The notes: generated from the sequence alone by a model not told the origin. 64,000 bases of DNA from Platynereis dumerilii (GCA_026936325.1 JAPTHN010000019.1:10690253-10754252), one strand, 5' to 3'. Counted from the stretch's first letter, positions 10,988 to 22,984 are shown. Program-made: numbers and translations.

Positions 10988-11190
10988 AGGATGGATGATT
11001 GGGGCTTTACGTCCGTATTTATGCACTTGGTAGGCTAATTAGGACAGGAGGAGGACACGGCAATGAGGCGAGGGATGATTGAAACAGCCATCCAACTTAG
11101 GCCAAGGTCACCCAGCAAGAGCTGGATTCGAACCCTGGACCCAGCGATTGGCAGTCTAGCACGCTACCACTAGACCAACCCTCCCCCCTC
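10988..11190 (-). mobile_element. tRNA-derived SINE, well-preserved copy
   Basis: Minus-strand reading starts ggttggtctagtggtagcgt (A box) and contains agggttcgaatccagctc, a perfect B box (GGTTCGAATCC). The body (atggctgtttcaatcatccc, cctcctcctgtcctaattag, gcataaatacggacgtaaag) ends near caatcatccat. Same family: 56,277-56,470 (minus), 56,050-56,252 (plus, degenerate) and a tail fragment at 59,397-59,470. This copy keeps both pol III promoter boxes and is probably young. Confidence 0.85.
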
Positions 11191-11224
11191 CCGACCGGAG
11201 GAAGTGGTGATGTCTAACTATATA

Positions 11225-12154
11225 GGGGGGACCGGGGCACATTGGGACACTTTTAACGTCTACTAATTTTGCTCAATGCTGAAAGCACTGAAGAACTCAG
11301 AAGTGTGCATGAATATCACCTATACTATTGATCTTAAATGCACCTACCCTTTTGCAGCCAGAGAGCAAAATGTGATTTGCAAAAATGACTGTCCCAATGT
11401 GCCCCGGCGAGGCACATTGGAACATCAGCCAGGGCACATTGGGACATCAATTAAAAAATAATTTTAACACCCCATGTGCAATAGAAATTACTTATAAGTA
11501 GTGCGTAAGACAATGCCTTAACACCTTGTAGCGCCAATAGTTAATAACTTTAAACAGTTTTAAACATTAACATAAACTGTCCTGGGTGCGGACATCTATT
11601 TAAGTAACACACAGTGCTTTGTGATAAATTTGTTCAAAGAGCATGGTAATCCACTACATTTCTATTCACTGTGGCCTGAATACCTGTTGTGTGCTGTCCC
11701 AGGTCATTCAGTTGACTTGGACACTTAAATTCTGCCATATTAAGTGCGTCCCAATGTGCCCCGAATTCACTGTCCCAATGAGCCCCAATATGACTTTTGC
11801 ACTGAAATGTTAATTTCTCAGGCACTAGTGAGTCTGTTTATCACGACAGAAATTCACAACTGCATGTTCGTTGCGATATATCAAATTCATACAAGCACTG
11901 AGAAAGCCTCATTGTTCAGTATTTGTCCACAGAATGGTTTGAATTGATCCCGTTCATGTTTACTTTAGTAGTAGGAAAACAAACTTTTCCTCGCCATACT
12001 TCTGCATGTCGCCGTAATTTGTCATCAAAACGATAGAAACATCCGGATGTGAAATTACAAGATAGGATGGCACTACCATATCATATACCTTGCCAGGAAC
12101 AAACAAAACCCCACCTTCCATTGTGCCCCGCATCCCAATGTGCCCCGTTCCCCC
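11225..12154. mobile_element. Non-autonomous TIR element, family A (GGGGCACATTGGGACA)
   Basis: The left end ggggggaccggggcacattg and the reversed right end gggggaacggggcacattgg form the TIRs. TA lies on both sides (11,223-11,224 and 12,155-12,156), giving a 930-bp element. The TIR core recurs inside in both orientations (11,394-11,410, 11,414-11,425, 11,434-11,450, 11,749-11,763, 11,771-11,787). No transposase is encoded. TA duplication allows Tc1/mariner-like or another TA-specific superfamily; I do not assign one. Confidence 0.8.
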
Positions 12155-12673
12155 TACTTACGGCCAGGTGCAAATTTTTGTGTATTTTGGGTGAAGCCAG
12201 CATTGTATCTGCTACAAAACCATACAAAATACGTATTTTCCATTCCACAGTACTTTGTTATGTTCAAAACTATTTTGTCAGTAAACATTTCAAATTTCAG
12301 GGCAATCGGAGTATTGGTTCCAGAAATATGATGTCTTGAACATCCAGAAAATGGCCATTTTTAGCATTTTAGCGTGACATGCATATTTTGAGCAATGTTT
12401 TACCCTTCATTTGCAAAATAATTTTAACAATTTGTCAATGGAAAGTATTCTGAATTATGGCCATGGGAGTTCTGGTTCTGAGACTATCAATTAGAATCTG
12501 ATACTCTGATTATTTGCCAAATAGTGTCGATGAGACTCTGAAGCGGCAAATGAAGCCAAAAATTGAAATTTTAGCAATTTCTGTTAAACAAGTCTGTGTA
12601 CCGGTTAGCTCTTGGTATTCTATGTAGTATTGGCTCTTCCAGCTTAGTTTGAGGACCCCTCTATTGCATATTA
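12155..12673. other. No feature recognised
   Basis: AT-rich spacer between two transposons; no coding frame or repeat recognised. Confidence 0.3.
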
Positions 12674-14225
12674 TACCTTATACCATTCGACACCTCTGTC
12701 AGCCAATCACATTACAGTATTTCAGGGGAATAATTCCCATATTCTTTGTTGTCCACTTATCCTCTCATGTTTGACTGTTTGAGTGTTTGTCTCATGGTAT
12801 AAGCCGGTTATTCACCATGGGATCAGGAATATGTGTTTATCACACCTCGGCCTAAAGGCCTCGGGTGATAAATCACATATTCCCTCTCCCGTGGTGAATA
12901 ACCTTTACTTATTTCCATATATAAATGTCATAGCTACTTGTTTGCATTATTTATTCTTGGTCTGTAAGAGTTGTCCCGACCCTAACACTAACTTTGTAGT
13001 CTCTCTTAGTCCAACACAGGCTTGCTACATGTACCTTTTCACTTCAAATTTTTTCCTCTCCAGTGGCTCAATCGTTTAGCACTAAAAAGGATGCATCTGC
13101 CTGTCTGGATTTTTAGCTAAAGTTGACAACTATTGCATGTCCCGACCCTAACACCTCTGTCCCGACCCTAACACCTTTAAATAAACCAGTTTAACTTCAG
13201 TTTAGACCCAGTTTAAAAGCCGAATTTTCATGTCTGACGAAACTTGGCTAGACTGGGTTTATTGAGACCGAATTTAAACTCAGTTTCAACCCAGAACCAT
13301 GAAACAAGACTATAAATAAAGATTCATATTAATATACTTTAAGATTGTCAAACAACCTTTTTTGATGAATGTAAAAGCCATTTAAAGTTAAAAATTGAGT
13401 AAGGAATGATGTTAGACCAGCAAAATGACTTGTTCATGGCCACTGGTTGCAGTTCATGCATGTCTTTTTGATTGTCAGCTAGTGTCCCGACCCTGATGCC
13501 TGCAACAAAAATTTTCAGTGCCGTATCAACATGTTATATCTCCAATGCTAATAACTATATCTATTAGAAATTTAAATTGCATACTAGGCTTTGTATGCAG
13601 AGCAAAATTTTGTCATCTTTATCAATTTTTAAATATGAAAATCTTTGTTTGGGAAATATTCTAATCTATCTTCTGTTAAAATTGGCTAATTTTTGAAAAA
13701 TGGCAGTTTTGAATATTGGAACAATTTAAACAGCTCTGCGTCCCACTGAAATATGCATGCATATCATTCATGGCCCAACAGGTTCAGAAAGTGATGAGAT
13801 ATGACCAGCACAGTACTTATAAAAGAACTGAATCACTCCAAAATTGTATGCTTTGTTGTTGCTTCTTCAATTGAAAAAATCGCAATAGCTATGAAGGAAA
13901 TCATTACTTATCTCCGCTTTTTTGCTCACTTATTGCCCCATATGTGTACTTTAAATTGCAGCAACATTCCAAGCAAAAAGAACACCTTCATTTTTCGCCA
14001 TCTTGTCACGCTCTTATTTGCACCAGGCCTTACTTAAAATTAATAATTTTCATTGTCTAAATCTCCTGACTGGAGGGAGTCATCTAACTGACAAAAATGC
14101 ATGTTAGAACCCTCCAACTAACTAATATGTTGTTCGGCATGGGAGAGAGACTAAATTATGTGCTTTAGCCCGAGGTGTGATAAACACATATTCCCGATTA
14201 AGAAAGCCTTTCAGTGAATACTTAT
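12674..14225. mobile_element. Palindrome-ended element, family P (long form, possible)
   Basis: The left part (12,674-12,905) starts ttataccattcgacacctct and holds a ~100-bp imperfect hairpin: ggttattcaccatgggatca ... cacacctcggcctaaaggcc ... cccgtggtgaataacc. The reversed hairpin core (agcccgaggtgtgataaaca) returns at 14,167-14,200, suggesting a ~1.55-kb full element. Shorter copies with only the left part lie at 18,146-18,262 and 48,301-48,535. The interior repeats tgtcccgaccctaacac (12,973, 13,138, 13,158 and a variant at 13,485). Exact ends and target duplication are not certain. Confidence 0.55.
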
Positions 14226-14269
14226 AGGCCTACTTTTGAGCAAATTTGTTTTGAATTCATTTCATGTTA

Positions 14270-14558
14270 GGGGCCGACCAGACGATAGATGGGGGGGGGC
14301 TATGGATTTTCCCCCCGAGACGAACTTTTTTTTTCGTTCGCGACGCGTCGACGAACCATTTTTTTTCGATGGGCACTCGCGACAAACTTTTTTATCGGAA
14401 TTTTAACATTACGGTATTCTAGCTACAGGTAGAAACAAACTTTTTTTTTTATTTCCATGTGCTGAACAAACTTTTTTTTTCAGTGCCAAGTGGGAAACAA
14501 TCTTTTTTTTACACCAAATATCCATAGCCCCCCCCCCAAAGATCATCTGGTCGGCCCC
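14270..14558. mobile_element. Harbinger-like MITE with TTA target duplication
   Basis: TIRs are about 37 bp: left ggggccgaccagacgatag, right (reversed) ggggccgaccagatgatct, each followed by a G run and ctatggat. TTA is duplicated at 14,267-14,269 and 14,559-14,561. Three-base TWA duplications are diagnostic of PIF/Harbinger. The interior carries several T-rich runs and CpG-rich patches (gcgacgcgtcgacg) and no coding frame. Confidence 0.75.
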
Positions 14559-14611
14559 TTAGTGACAAAGCATACACATTCTTAACGCAGAAGCTTGTTG
14601 ATGGTAGCCTA

Positions 14612-14904
14612 CACTCTAAAAAATGTCGGAACAAAATTGGTTTTTTAGATTCAAAATGGTTTTTTGAAAAACCAAATTTCAATGCAAAACCAAAATGGAT
14701 TTTTAAAAAAATCCATTTTGGTTTTTTGCATTGAAATTTGGTTTTTCAAAAAACCATTTTGAATCTAAAAAAAAACCAAATTTCAATGCAAAACCAAAAT
14801 GGATTTTTAAAAAAATCCATTTTGGTTTTTTGCATTGAAATTTGGTTTTTCAAAAAACCATTTTGAATCTAAAAAACCAATTTTGTCTGAAATTGTTTAG
14901 AGTG
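14612..14904. mobile_element. Double-palindrome MITE (CACTCTAAA termini)
   Basis: Ends cactctaaaa...tttagagtg are flanked by TA (14,610-14,611 and 14,905-14,906). The interior is two near-identical head-to-tail copies of a palindrome in which gattcaaaatggttttttg and its complement flank aaccaaaatggattttt. The single strand could fold almost completely. Termini are close to the CACTGTAAA MITE at 23,825. Confidence 0.8.
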
Positions 14905-14906
14905 TA

Positions 14907-15650
14907 AATATGAAGAACCCACAGCTGAAATATTTTGTTAAGGGTTCAACTGAATTGAAAAGGTTCAATACTGGTGGGAAGGCCCTATGATGGAGCTCTA
15001 TGCTCCAACATTGATAGAAATAGGGGTTCCATTGTAGGAGTTCAGTGCAGCTGGATTAACTTTAGAAGTGTTATTTTTGTTTGCTGTTTGAAACTTTTTA
15101 AAAGCTGAATAATCAACCGTTTGGTTTAAACATTATTCATTCTATCTTTGCCAACAAGGAACATTTTACGGTTCCTTATCTATACCAGCTTATAGAACCC
15201 TTAAAGGTTCCATATAAAACCTTTTTGTTGAGAGTGCATAACTTAAATAACAGCTTAATGATGTCTTTAAGAAACATTGTTACATTGTAATCATTCATTG
15301 CCATATCTGGCAATAAACTGTATTATTTTAGAACTTTCATACGACTTACTTTTAGCTAGGCTGACCAGACAAAAGTGCACCATTAATCGCAGCAGTACAC
15401 CTGATATTCTTGTGTAGTCCATTACGTATAAAGACTTGCGAAGAACTGACAGCAAGGTGCCCCACTGGTGTGCATGTCAACGCAGTACTTGAATTATTTA
15501 TCAACCATAACACAACCCGGCTAAAATGTCATAGGGTAATCTGGCACTGCATCAGCATAACATTGCTGGATTTTTTTGCAGGAGCGATAGGAATGTCATC
15601 GATAGCCTATGGCTGAAAACAATTCATTGGAGAAGTTTTCAGAATCGATG
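14907..15650. other. No gene recognised
   Basis: Contains scattered ggttc/gaacc words (14,930-15,225) and ends before a LINE tail. No coding frame or RNA gene supported. Confidence 0.3.
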
Positions 15651-15654
15651 ATGT

Positions 15655-15855
15655 ATTGATACAGTACAAGTTACCAGATAGAGTACAGTACTCAAACAAC
15701 ATTGAGTGTTTTAAGAAAAACCTGAAAACTCACTTATTTAAAACATTCTAGGCCCTACAAATAATCGATATCCACCTAAGTGCTTCTGAGCAGTTTACTG
15801 GAAGAGACGCTATATAAATCACTATTATTATAATTATTATTTTATTATTATTAAG
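15655..15855 (+). mobile_element. LINE C-terminus and 3' UTR with (ATT)n tail
   Basis: Encodes QYKLPDRVQYSNNIECFKKN followed by LKTHLFKTF and a stop, a common LINE C-terminus. A short 3' UTR follows (agagacgctatataaatcac) and an (att)n tail at 15,820-15,850. It is strongly 5'-truncated. Confidence 0.75.
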
Positions 15856-15943
15856 TATCGAATAAATTGTTAACACAGCAGTCTGCATTTGGCATATTTT
15901 TACATCAAAGCTGCATCACCAAGTTCTGTTCTCGCCTGAAATG

Positions 15944-16332
15944 CATGTATATATTTTTCACTATTTGGCATGTTCATGAATTTGTGGAGGTGTAAAAACT
16001 AGCATGTACGAATTCGTGGACATGAAAAAACGAGCATAGATGCTCGTTTTCATGTAATAACTAACACTCGTGAATGTGCTTTATTATTCATTCGTGTATA
16101 TGCTAAAACTAACATTCGTGGAAGTGCAATATCATTAGGGTTTAGTGTTAAAATTAGGGTTAGAGTAGTTTTTAGCCAATTTTCTGATTGCTGTGTTCGT
16201 AATCACACATACACGAATTCGTGAATTGCAATATTTCACACTTACACGAATTATAAATTCGTGTAGGCTATATGTTCGTTTTTACAGGTTTACTAATTCG
16301 TGTACATGTCAAATAGTGAAAAATATATACCT
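15944..16332. mobile_element. MITE rich in ACGAATTCGTG words; 8-bp target duplication
   Basis: TIRs share gtatatatttttcactattt(g) followed by catgt. ctgaaatg occurs on both sides (15,936-15,943 and 16,333-16,340), consistent with an 8-bp duplication. The interior repeats acacgaatt/aattcgtg words about ten times, several as perfect small palindromes (acgaattcgt). Half a copy lies at 25,413-25,530. The 8-bp duplication suggests hAT or a similar superfamily; the terminus is not a classic CAG. Confidence 0.7.
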
Positions 16333-16344
16333 CTGAAATGTCGT

Positions 16345-16653
16345 AAGGGGAGACCATTTAGTTTCCAGGGGGGAGGAAGCTTGGAGTATCTTTTAAAAAG
16401 GCCTAATATAAATAATTTCTTGCTCACGTCTGGTAAAATAAATATAGTCTAATTGGGCAGTTTTGAAATAAATAATTTCTTCCAGCCTGGGTATAATTTC
16501 TTAGTAAGGTGTTTCTTGATTTAGGAATGAATGTTTGGGACTTTGCATGCTTGAAATAAATAAAAGTGCCACCGTTACCATGAAATAAATAATTTCCTTC
16601 CCAGGAAAACTCTAAACCCCCCCCCCCCCGGAAACTAAATGGTCTCCCCCTTA
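16345..16653. mobile_element. MITE with ~25-bp TIR (AAGGGGGAGACCATTTAG)
   Basis: Left taaggggagaccatttagtt and right (reversed) taagggggagaccatttagt form the TIRs, each next to a G-rich run. The interior repeats aaataaataatttc. It sits five bases after the 15,944 element. Because both ends read TAAGGGG, the duplication could be within TTAA, but the left flank is mutated. A diverged piece is at 9,105-9,235. Confidence 0.7.
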
Positions 16654-16695
16654 ACGCGACAGCATCAAAATGGCTAACATGGATGATGAAAAATT

Positions 16696-17040
16696 CCCAC
16701 GACCACCTCAAATCAGTGTTCGAAATAAGGGGGGGGGGGGGGGGTTAAGGGGGTTTTGACCCACGAAATGCTTCCATGACTCCCTTAAATACACTTCTTT
16801 TCAGAAGAACCCGAAGAGGATGCTGAAACCCGCCCCCAAATATTGAATGTTATGGAGCAATTGGCATTCATGAAGCATCAAATGAAGCCTAATAGGCATA
16901 CAACAACCTCTTTTGATTTATATATAGGCCTACAATTGAAAACCAATTACCAGAGATAAAACAGGACTTTTAATGATAGCCCGCAAACTGCCGGCTACAA
17001 GGCTCAAACCCTTCGGGCCTTGCAACTGAGCGACCCCCCA
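16696..17040 (+). repeat. ~345-bp 'CAGTGTTCGAAATAA' repeat, near-complete copy
   Basis: Starts cagtgttcgaaataaggggg, continues ttaagggggttttgaccc and ttcagaagaacccgaagagg, and ends with cccttcgggccttgcaactg and a cccccca run before aataacattg. Matches 4,733-5,086 reversed over the full length and 2,887-3,002 in part. Confidence 0.65.
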
Positions 17041-17096
17041 AATAACATTGCCTATTTTGACCACAGCCAAAAACTCACCTTGAAAAATGGCAGTAA

Positions 17097-17266
17097 TATA
17101 ATAAACTTAATGGGAGTGTGGTTCACAGCTTTGAACTTCATGAATGTCAGGTCGAGAAAGAATACAACACGAGTCAGAACTCAGAACTCAGAACTGCTTT
17201 ATTCTGAAGTAGACCTAACATGAGCGAGGTCCATTGCTGTGAACCACACTCCGATTAAGTTTTATT
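17097..17266. repeat. Small inverted-repeat element
   Basis: aataaacttaatgggagtgt-ggttcacagc (17,099-17,127) and its complement (17,234-17,264) bracket ~105 bp. A second inner pair (gtcaggtcgag / gacctaacatgagcgaggtc) suggests a longer degenerate hairpin. Also holds a cagaactcagaactcagaac triplet repeat. Likely a MITE. Confidence 0.6.
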
Positions 17267-17454
17267 TGTATCCCACAATAAAAGTAGAACTCTAGTCAAA
17301 GATAATAATCATTTCAAGAGGCAATCTTTTGTTTGAATGTCTAAGAAAGATTCCTATAGCAACCATACCAAGCAATCAGAGTCAAACATTGTGATGTCAT
17401 CACTTCACTGCTCATTTTTACATAGCAACTTCCGATAATTATAAGCGCACAGTC

Positions 17455-18106
17455 ATGTGGCTCACAACGATGAACCACATGGTGTGAATCGCGTGGTTTA
17501 TTGCCAGAACTTCACAGTCTATTGTTGGATATCAACTCTTAACTCCAAAACCCTGATCTTGACCTCTTCAGAGAGGACTTTCCTGAAGTTTATTGTTGAA
17601 ATTCTAGTTGCTGAAAGAAGTCCAATCAATAGCAGGATAAGTGATTATGAAACAAGCAGGCCTAATGCCAAGAGTAATTTTAAGTGCACAGTGTAGTTAT
17701 ATATATGTAATCTGCATAATTAACATAATTGGGCCTAAATATTCACTTGAAATCTATTCGATTTCTGGCTCTAAAATGTGACAATTACTGCTATGACAAA
17801 TATCGATCAAATTTCTGTTTGTTTGTTACAAACTGAGAGGTAATCATTTTTATTACCTGTCGTGAAAATCGTCATGATATTTTGAACAATAGCTCGAGTA
17901 AGTCTTTGTGTCACTACATAAATATCAATTCTATCTCTTTGGCAGAGTTTTTCTTCAAAGTTGGTGCCTGATCAATGAACAAAATGTATTTTATTGCAGC
18001 TGTTGGTATTATTCATCCCTTTAACTATACCAAAGGACACAGCTATATGTGTCATTTGCTGAGCACTTTGTTTGAAAAACAATAATGTAGCACTATCAGT
18101 TTTGGA
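17455..18106 (+). repeat. ~650-bp interspersed repeat, copy 2
   Basis: Collinear with 7,330-8,025 (same orientation). It has small indels, for example an extra aactctt near 17,535 and a shorter stretch around 17,790. No coding content recognised. Confidence 0.8.
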
Positions 18107-18145
18107 TGAATTCCAATCTTTCCCTGACAAGTAAATCGAATATAA

Positions 18146-18262
18146 TAGAATTTATACCATTCGACACCTCTGTCAGCCAATCACATGCCAGTATTACAGG
18201 GAAATAAAAAATAAAGCCCTCGGGTAATAAATCATATATTCCCTCTCCCGTAGTGAATAACC
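18146..18262. mobile_element. Family P, internally deleted copy
   Basis: Begins ttataccattcgacacctct-gtcagccaatcac, then jumps to cctcgggtaataaatcatat and ccctctcccgtagtgaataacc. The left arm of the hairpin is lost relative to 12,674 and 48,301. Confidence 0.7.
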
Positions 18263-21060
18263 TATACATATACTTTATTTTGATTCTCCATCCCTGCCGG
18301 GTATAAGATGCAAAAATCATGGGTGACATGCTCACTCCTGCAACAGCTAAAAACTCCTCCCTTAGCGGTGCCTCTCACCTAAACTATCCACCTATCCTTC
18401 TTGCTCTATCCTCTCCTTCTGATAACACCAGAAAGCAGTTCCACTGCTGTCTTATTTATGTTTTTCTACCGCAACTGTCCTCTGCCACCAGGGGCGCATG
18501 AATCTCCTCAGTAGTTCCGCTTATCACATCACCAGGGACTGGCGCCACTGCTCCATTTTCCCGCCAAAAACATCAACACACATCCACACTCCAGTGTCAG
18601 CTGCTTTCCATGCCTGCACCCTGGCTGACCTACTTCTACTCATCGTATCTTCGTGATCTTACCCTCATTTTAAAGCTCTTTCCAAGCCCTACATGTATCA
18701 AGATGTCTCAACTATTATCCAACCTCCTACGCGCTATCTCTCAAGTCTAATCTGCATACAATCACCTATGCAATTTTCACTTTAGCCACAATCTCACAGC
18801 AGAGGACTCAGTGCACATGCCTGCTGTGTAGGATTTGGCAATGTGCCAAAATATCACTTACTCTTTTTCATCACCAATATATATACTTCCTGAACTCCAT
18901 TCACATATTTTCCCTTCTCACGTATTTCTCTACCATTTCAATCAAAGCACATGCTTTCAGACAAACTGCAGATTTTCATCATTGACTCCCCCTAAAAATG
19001 TCCCTCAATGGGTATCTCTAGTGTATAAATAAAACAATAGCTACCAGCTAATTAGCGACAATAAAAACAGATAATAACAATAAAACTGCTAAAAGCAAGT
19101 ACATGGAATTAAGTGTCACAGCCAGTACATTAACATATATGGCACCATTCCAAGTCAATATCATTTTCTTATTATCGTTTTAATAGCTGTGTGTTTTTTG
19201 AAAACTTCGATTTGCAGTTAAACAATGACATTCATCGGGTATCTGCGATTGTGATTGGTCTAATCTTCAAGCTGTGACAGCTTTGTTAAAGGTTGACATC
19301 ATGGTTTATGACAAAGGAATTTAAACTGCCAGGCAATCATTATGTTATTGTTTGTGTGCAACCACAAAGAAGAAGTTTTGTCTTAGCCAAGTGTTACACC
19401 TCACAAGAAGAGTCTCAACCCAGCAAGCACTCTAATGTTAAAGCAACCTTTTAAAAATGTTATTTTTGTTTCCGAAAGTTTTGAAAGGTAATTCGAACAT
19501 TTTTTTAACACTGCAAAATGGAGGTCTTTTAAAGTGTCACAAAGGAATAATTTGATAAATTTTATCAGGTTCATCCCTGCTTGTTTGTCAATGTGATTTT
19601 GACACTCTTGAAACACTAAATCTTTGACAATTTTTTAATAGTTAGCACTAGTATGTTTTAAAAGGAACATTACATTTCGGTTGGTGCAGAATGTATTTGG
19701 TAGACTGAAATTTAATCATTCTTTTTAAAGTCTGAAACTGAATGTTCAGCTGAGCTTCCAGAAATCAATGTAATAAAAACCTTTTATAATTTAGGCTTTT
19801 ACAGTCAACATTCTAAATAAATATAAACCAACTTTAAACACTTCCTAAAGCAAACACATTGCTTTTTATTATGGTTCAATATCAACATTGGAATAATGTC
19901 AAAATCTGACTCATAAAAGGTGTTAATTTATTGGTGTAATCTAAAGGTAATTTAAACATTGATCTTGAATGTGTTTCTGCATGACATAGCAATGCTTTTT
20001 GCATTAACTATGCATGAAGAAAAAACAAAATTGATTGTGGATTTAAGATGTATTTAGTCTTGAAGTGTGAAATTTTTAGTGACGCGATAATCTTTCATTA
20101 ATGAATTGTTCTTTAAATTGATTGACCACATCTTAAAGTATCATACATCTTCCGTATGGCAATTGAACAGGGCCAGCCCGGCCAGGCAAGAGCTCTTACA
20201 CCATCGTTCTTGTCAAGCAATATTGGGTCTGGTTAACAGTTGGATGGATGACCTAGCAGGAAAACATGTGGGATTGGCTGGCGAACTGGAGGAGCACATT
20301 TACAGATGTAAATAAGTAAAGGTTCAGAACCTTCCTTAAACTTTTATTAAAATCTATTTTTAAAAAAAAGAGGCACTTTTTTAATGTTTGTCTAACATCT
20401 TTTAATGTATCTTTAGTGATAAAAATTTTCAACATTTTATTTTCATACAATCCAAGTTAAAATTACACTTAGTTGAACGTTCCATTAACACCAAAATGAG
20501 AACCATCTACTATGTTGGGGCTTAACGTTTGAAAATTTTCATTTTCAGTTAATGTTCAATGTTTTTCTAATGTTAGGATTTAACATTGATTCAATAGTAA
20601 GAATATGTGCATAATTCTAATCGACATTATAATTTGATTTTCCCTTTTTCGTCCGACCGCTGCCGCCCACGTTACGCCCTTGCCTTATATAGTGTCATGG
20701 ACAACCAAATATTAGATTAATCTTGCTGAAATTAATCATCGTTTTCTGTATAGCTATCAATAAATATATTCATAATTTCAGTCAATTCTGAAGTGCTAAT
20801 TTTTGATAAAGTTCTCTATAGTTATAGGATTGAATTATGCTGAATTGGGGCAGTGGGTATTGCTTATAACCAATATTGAGAGTAGGTTGTTCAAAATACT
20901 TGTGTTGCAAACAAAAAAAATTATATCTCAAGTTAAAGAAAGTTGTTGATGCAGGACTAGTGCTATCCAGGAGAAGTTTCAATGCAGAAAAGAACCAGCA
21001 GGCCATAAAATCCCTTTAGCCTAAAAAGTTCCCTGTCATCACCTTCACGCCATAAATCCT
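18263..21060. other. Long unassigned stretch; CT-rich patch and one exon-like island
   Basis: 18,340-18,800 is CT-rich; tcacctaaactatccacctatccttctt recurs in part at 25,262-25,290. At 20,155-20,312 a locally GC-richer plus-strand frame reads RASPARQELLHHRSC then ILGLVNSWMDDLAGKHVGLA and GELEEHIYR. It is preceded by ttgaacag (possible acceptor) and followed by gtaaat (possible donor). It looks protein-like but I recognise no family, so it is left as a candidate exon only. Confidence 0.25.
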
Positions 21061-21112
21061 CTTTAGAAAGTTCTTCATCACTTTTTATACTCCTTTTCTG
21101 CACTGGCAAGTA

Positions 21113-21488
21113 CAGTACAATCCAATATAAAGTATGACTACCCCAGCAGGAAGGAAGAATCAGCCACTACTTTACCCTAGCTGTCACACCTTCTGGCTAC
21201 CTCCAAATCACTTCCTACTTTTACCTGACTTTTAAAATTACATTAAATTTACATCAAATCATATAAAAATTCAAACTCCATCTCCTCTATTGTGTTAGAT
21301 TTCTTTGATATTATGCCCCTTTGCTAATTTGAATTACATTATCAGCTGTCTTAATAGAAAAAAAAGCTGTGGTGAGGAGTCAAATGTAGTTGAAAGGAGA
21401 TTTGGGTTGGAGAGGAGAAAGGAAGGCGAAATAGGTAAACAGAGGACTTCTAACAGAAAATGTTCTTACTTTTTCTAACGTTGTACTG
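21113..21488 (-). mobile_element. MITE with CAGTACAAYCCAA termini, copy 1
   Basis: TIRs cagtacaatccaatataaag (left) and, reversed, cagtacaacgttagaaaaag (right), flanked by TA (21,111-21,112; 21,489-21,490). The interior matches the reverse complement of 29,621-30,006, including gaggagtcaaatgtagttga-aaggagatttggg and aggtaaacagaggacttct. TA duplication fits a Tc1/mariner-like MITE. Confidence 0.7.
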
Positions 21489-21758
21489 TATCGAAGAATT
21501 CTTTTCCACTTAAAAATGCAATGAAGCGAGAACAAAGTAATTGTCAAGAGAGGCAGCAAAAGGATATCATGCACCTGTTCAGACGGAAAATCACAATGGA
21601 AGACTGGAGTGTGCATTGTAGCCATTAGTTTTAAATCATCTGCAAAGGAAATCTTGACTAGAAAAGAAAGTTGATAAATAATAAATGTTCAGAAAAGTGA
21701 TGAAGTGCAATGATCAGTGAATTATTTGTCAGTCCCCTGGTTAGATCAGCTCATAGAC

Positions 21759-22738
21759 GGGTCATTCTCAAATTTCGGGACAATTTGCATCACTCTAGCT
21801 CCCTGACATTAATATGAATGCGATAAATATCTGAAGCGTCACTCTGCATCTGTTATTCATATTTCTACTTAGAACCACTGCATTTGGAGCAAAAAGTCAT
21901 TCATTAGACTTTTTTTAATGCATTATGTCCAGAAATCCGTGCAAAATCAATGGTTTTTCCCTGTCACTGGACCTGACATGACAAAATCAAGTGTTCATTT
22001 TCCTCCTAATATACCATTATTTTCAAAGTTTCTTTGCACCATTCATGGGAATATAGACTTGAATTTATACTTAGTTCATATTCAATTTTGTTGTTGTATA
22101 ATTTCATTGATTAAATTGATACAATAGTCGTGTCACTAATTTATGTACATTTTTTTGTCCCCTCTGTTACTTGCCATAGCTCTGTTCGTTATTGTTTTTT
22201 ATGAGCTATTTTCACTGAATATCATCAGACGCATGTGCGCCATAGTGACACTGCCTTGCAGACTTCATAAAACATGTATTCAATAAATTATGACATAATG
22301 TTCATAAAAAAAGTTTTTGGTCCCACCAAAATGTCCCCTCCGTTTCCTTCATTTCCAAGCTTACCAATGATAATTTTACAGAGCGATTTCATGTATATGT
22401 TGCTGAGGGTGGCAGGTTTTAATATTCTGCAATTTTGTTGTCTAGTCTCCAAAATAAAAAGCAGTAATGAGCGAAAAGCAAAAAATTGTTCCCCTCCGTT
22501 ACCGTCCACTCCGTTACCAGATCATGAGCAAGATATCGACATTTGGACCAAAAAATCTACTGATACGAGATGAAGTACTTCTGAAAATAATAGTTACATC
22601 AATCTTTTATCATTTTTCCTTTTGTTGCTGTTCCTACAGTTGGTTTTTTACATCAAAATTCCCCTCTGTTACCACATTGTCCCCTCCGTTGCAGGACAAT
22701 TTTCCTATACCCGTTGTCCCGAAATTTGAGAATGGCCC
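21759..22738. mobile_element. Non-autonomous TIR element, family C (AAATTTCGGGACAA)
   Basis: Left gggtcattctcaaatttcgg-gacaa and reversed right gggccattctcaaatttcgg-gacaa match at 24 of 25 positions, with agac on both sides (21,755-21,758; 22,739-22,742). The interior repeats a longer word, gtcccctccgttacc and variants, at 22,159, 22,333, 22,487, 22,660 and 22,681. Length is 980 bp and no transposase is encoded. It resembles families A, B and E in layout. Confidence 0.8.
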
Positions 22739-22739
22739 A

Positions 22740-22984
22740 GACATGTCCTAAATGTATGCATCTACATTTCATTTTCTTATATGGTTTTGTTATTTCACCT
22801 GTCGGTCAAAAGCTCAATATCTTATCTTGATTGTTTTATTGTCACCACCGACTTTAAATAAAATTTTACTTAGGGGCCATTCAAAATTGACATAACGCAA
22901 AAAATAGCTCATTTTTGACACATACACCCCCCCCCCCCCTGTAACAGTCTGTAATACAAGTCCATACAACCCTTATTGCATACT
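22740..22984. other. Unassigned, with a C run
   Basis: Contains a 15-base C run at 22,926-22,940 within ttttgacacatacaccccc. No other feature recognised. Confidence 0.35.

Noticed and set aside
12968-13500. Separate TIR family with GTTAGGGTCGGGACA
   Set aside because: All copies of the word point the same way and no terminal pair was found; kept as internal repeats of the 12.7-kb element.
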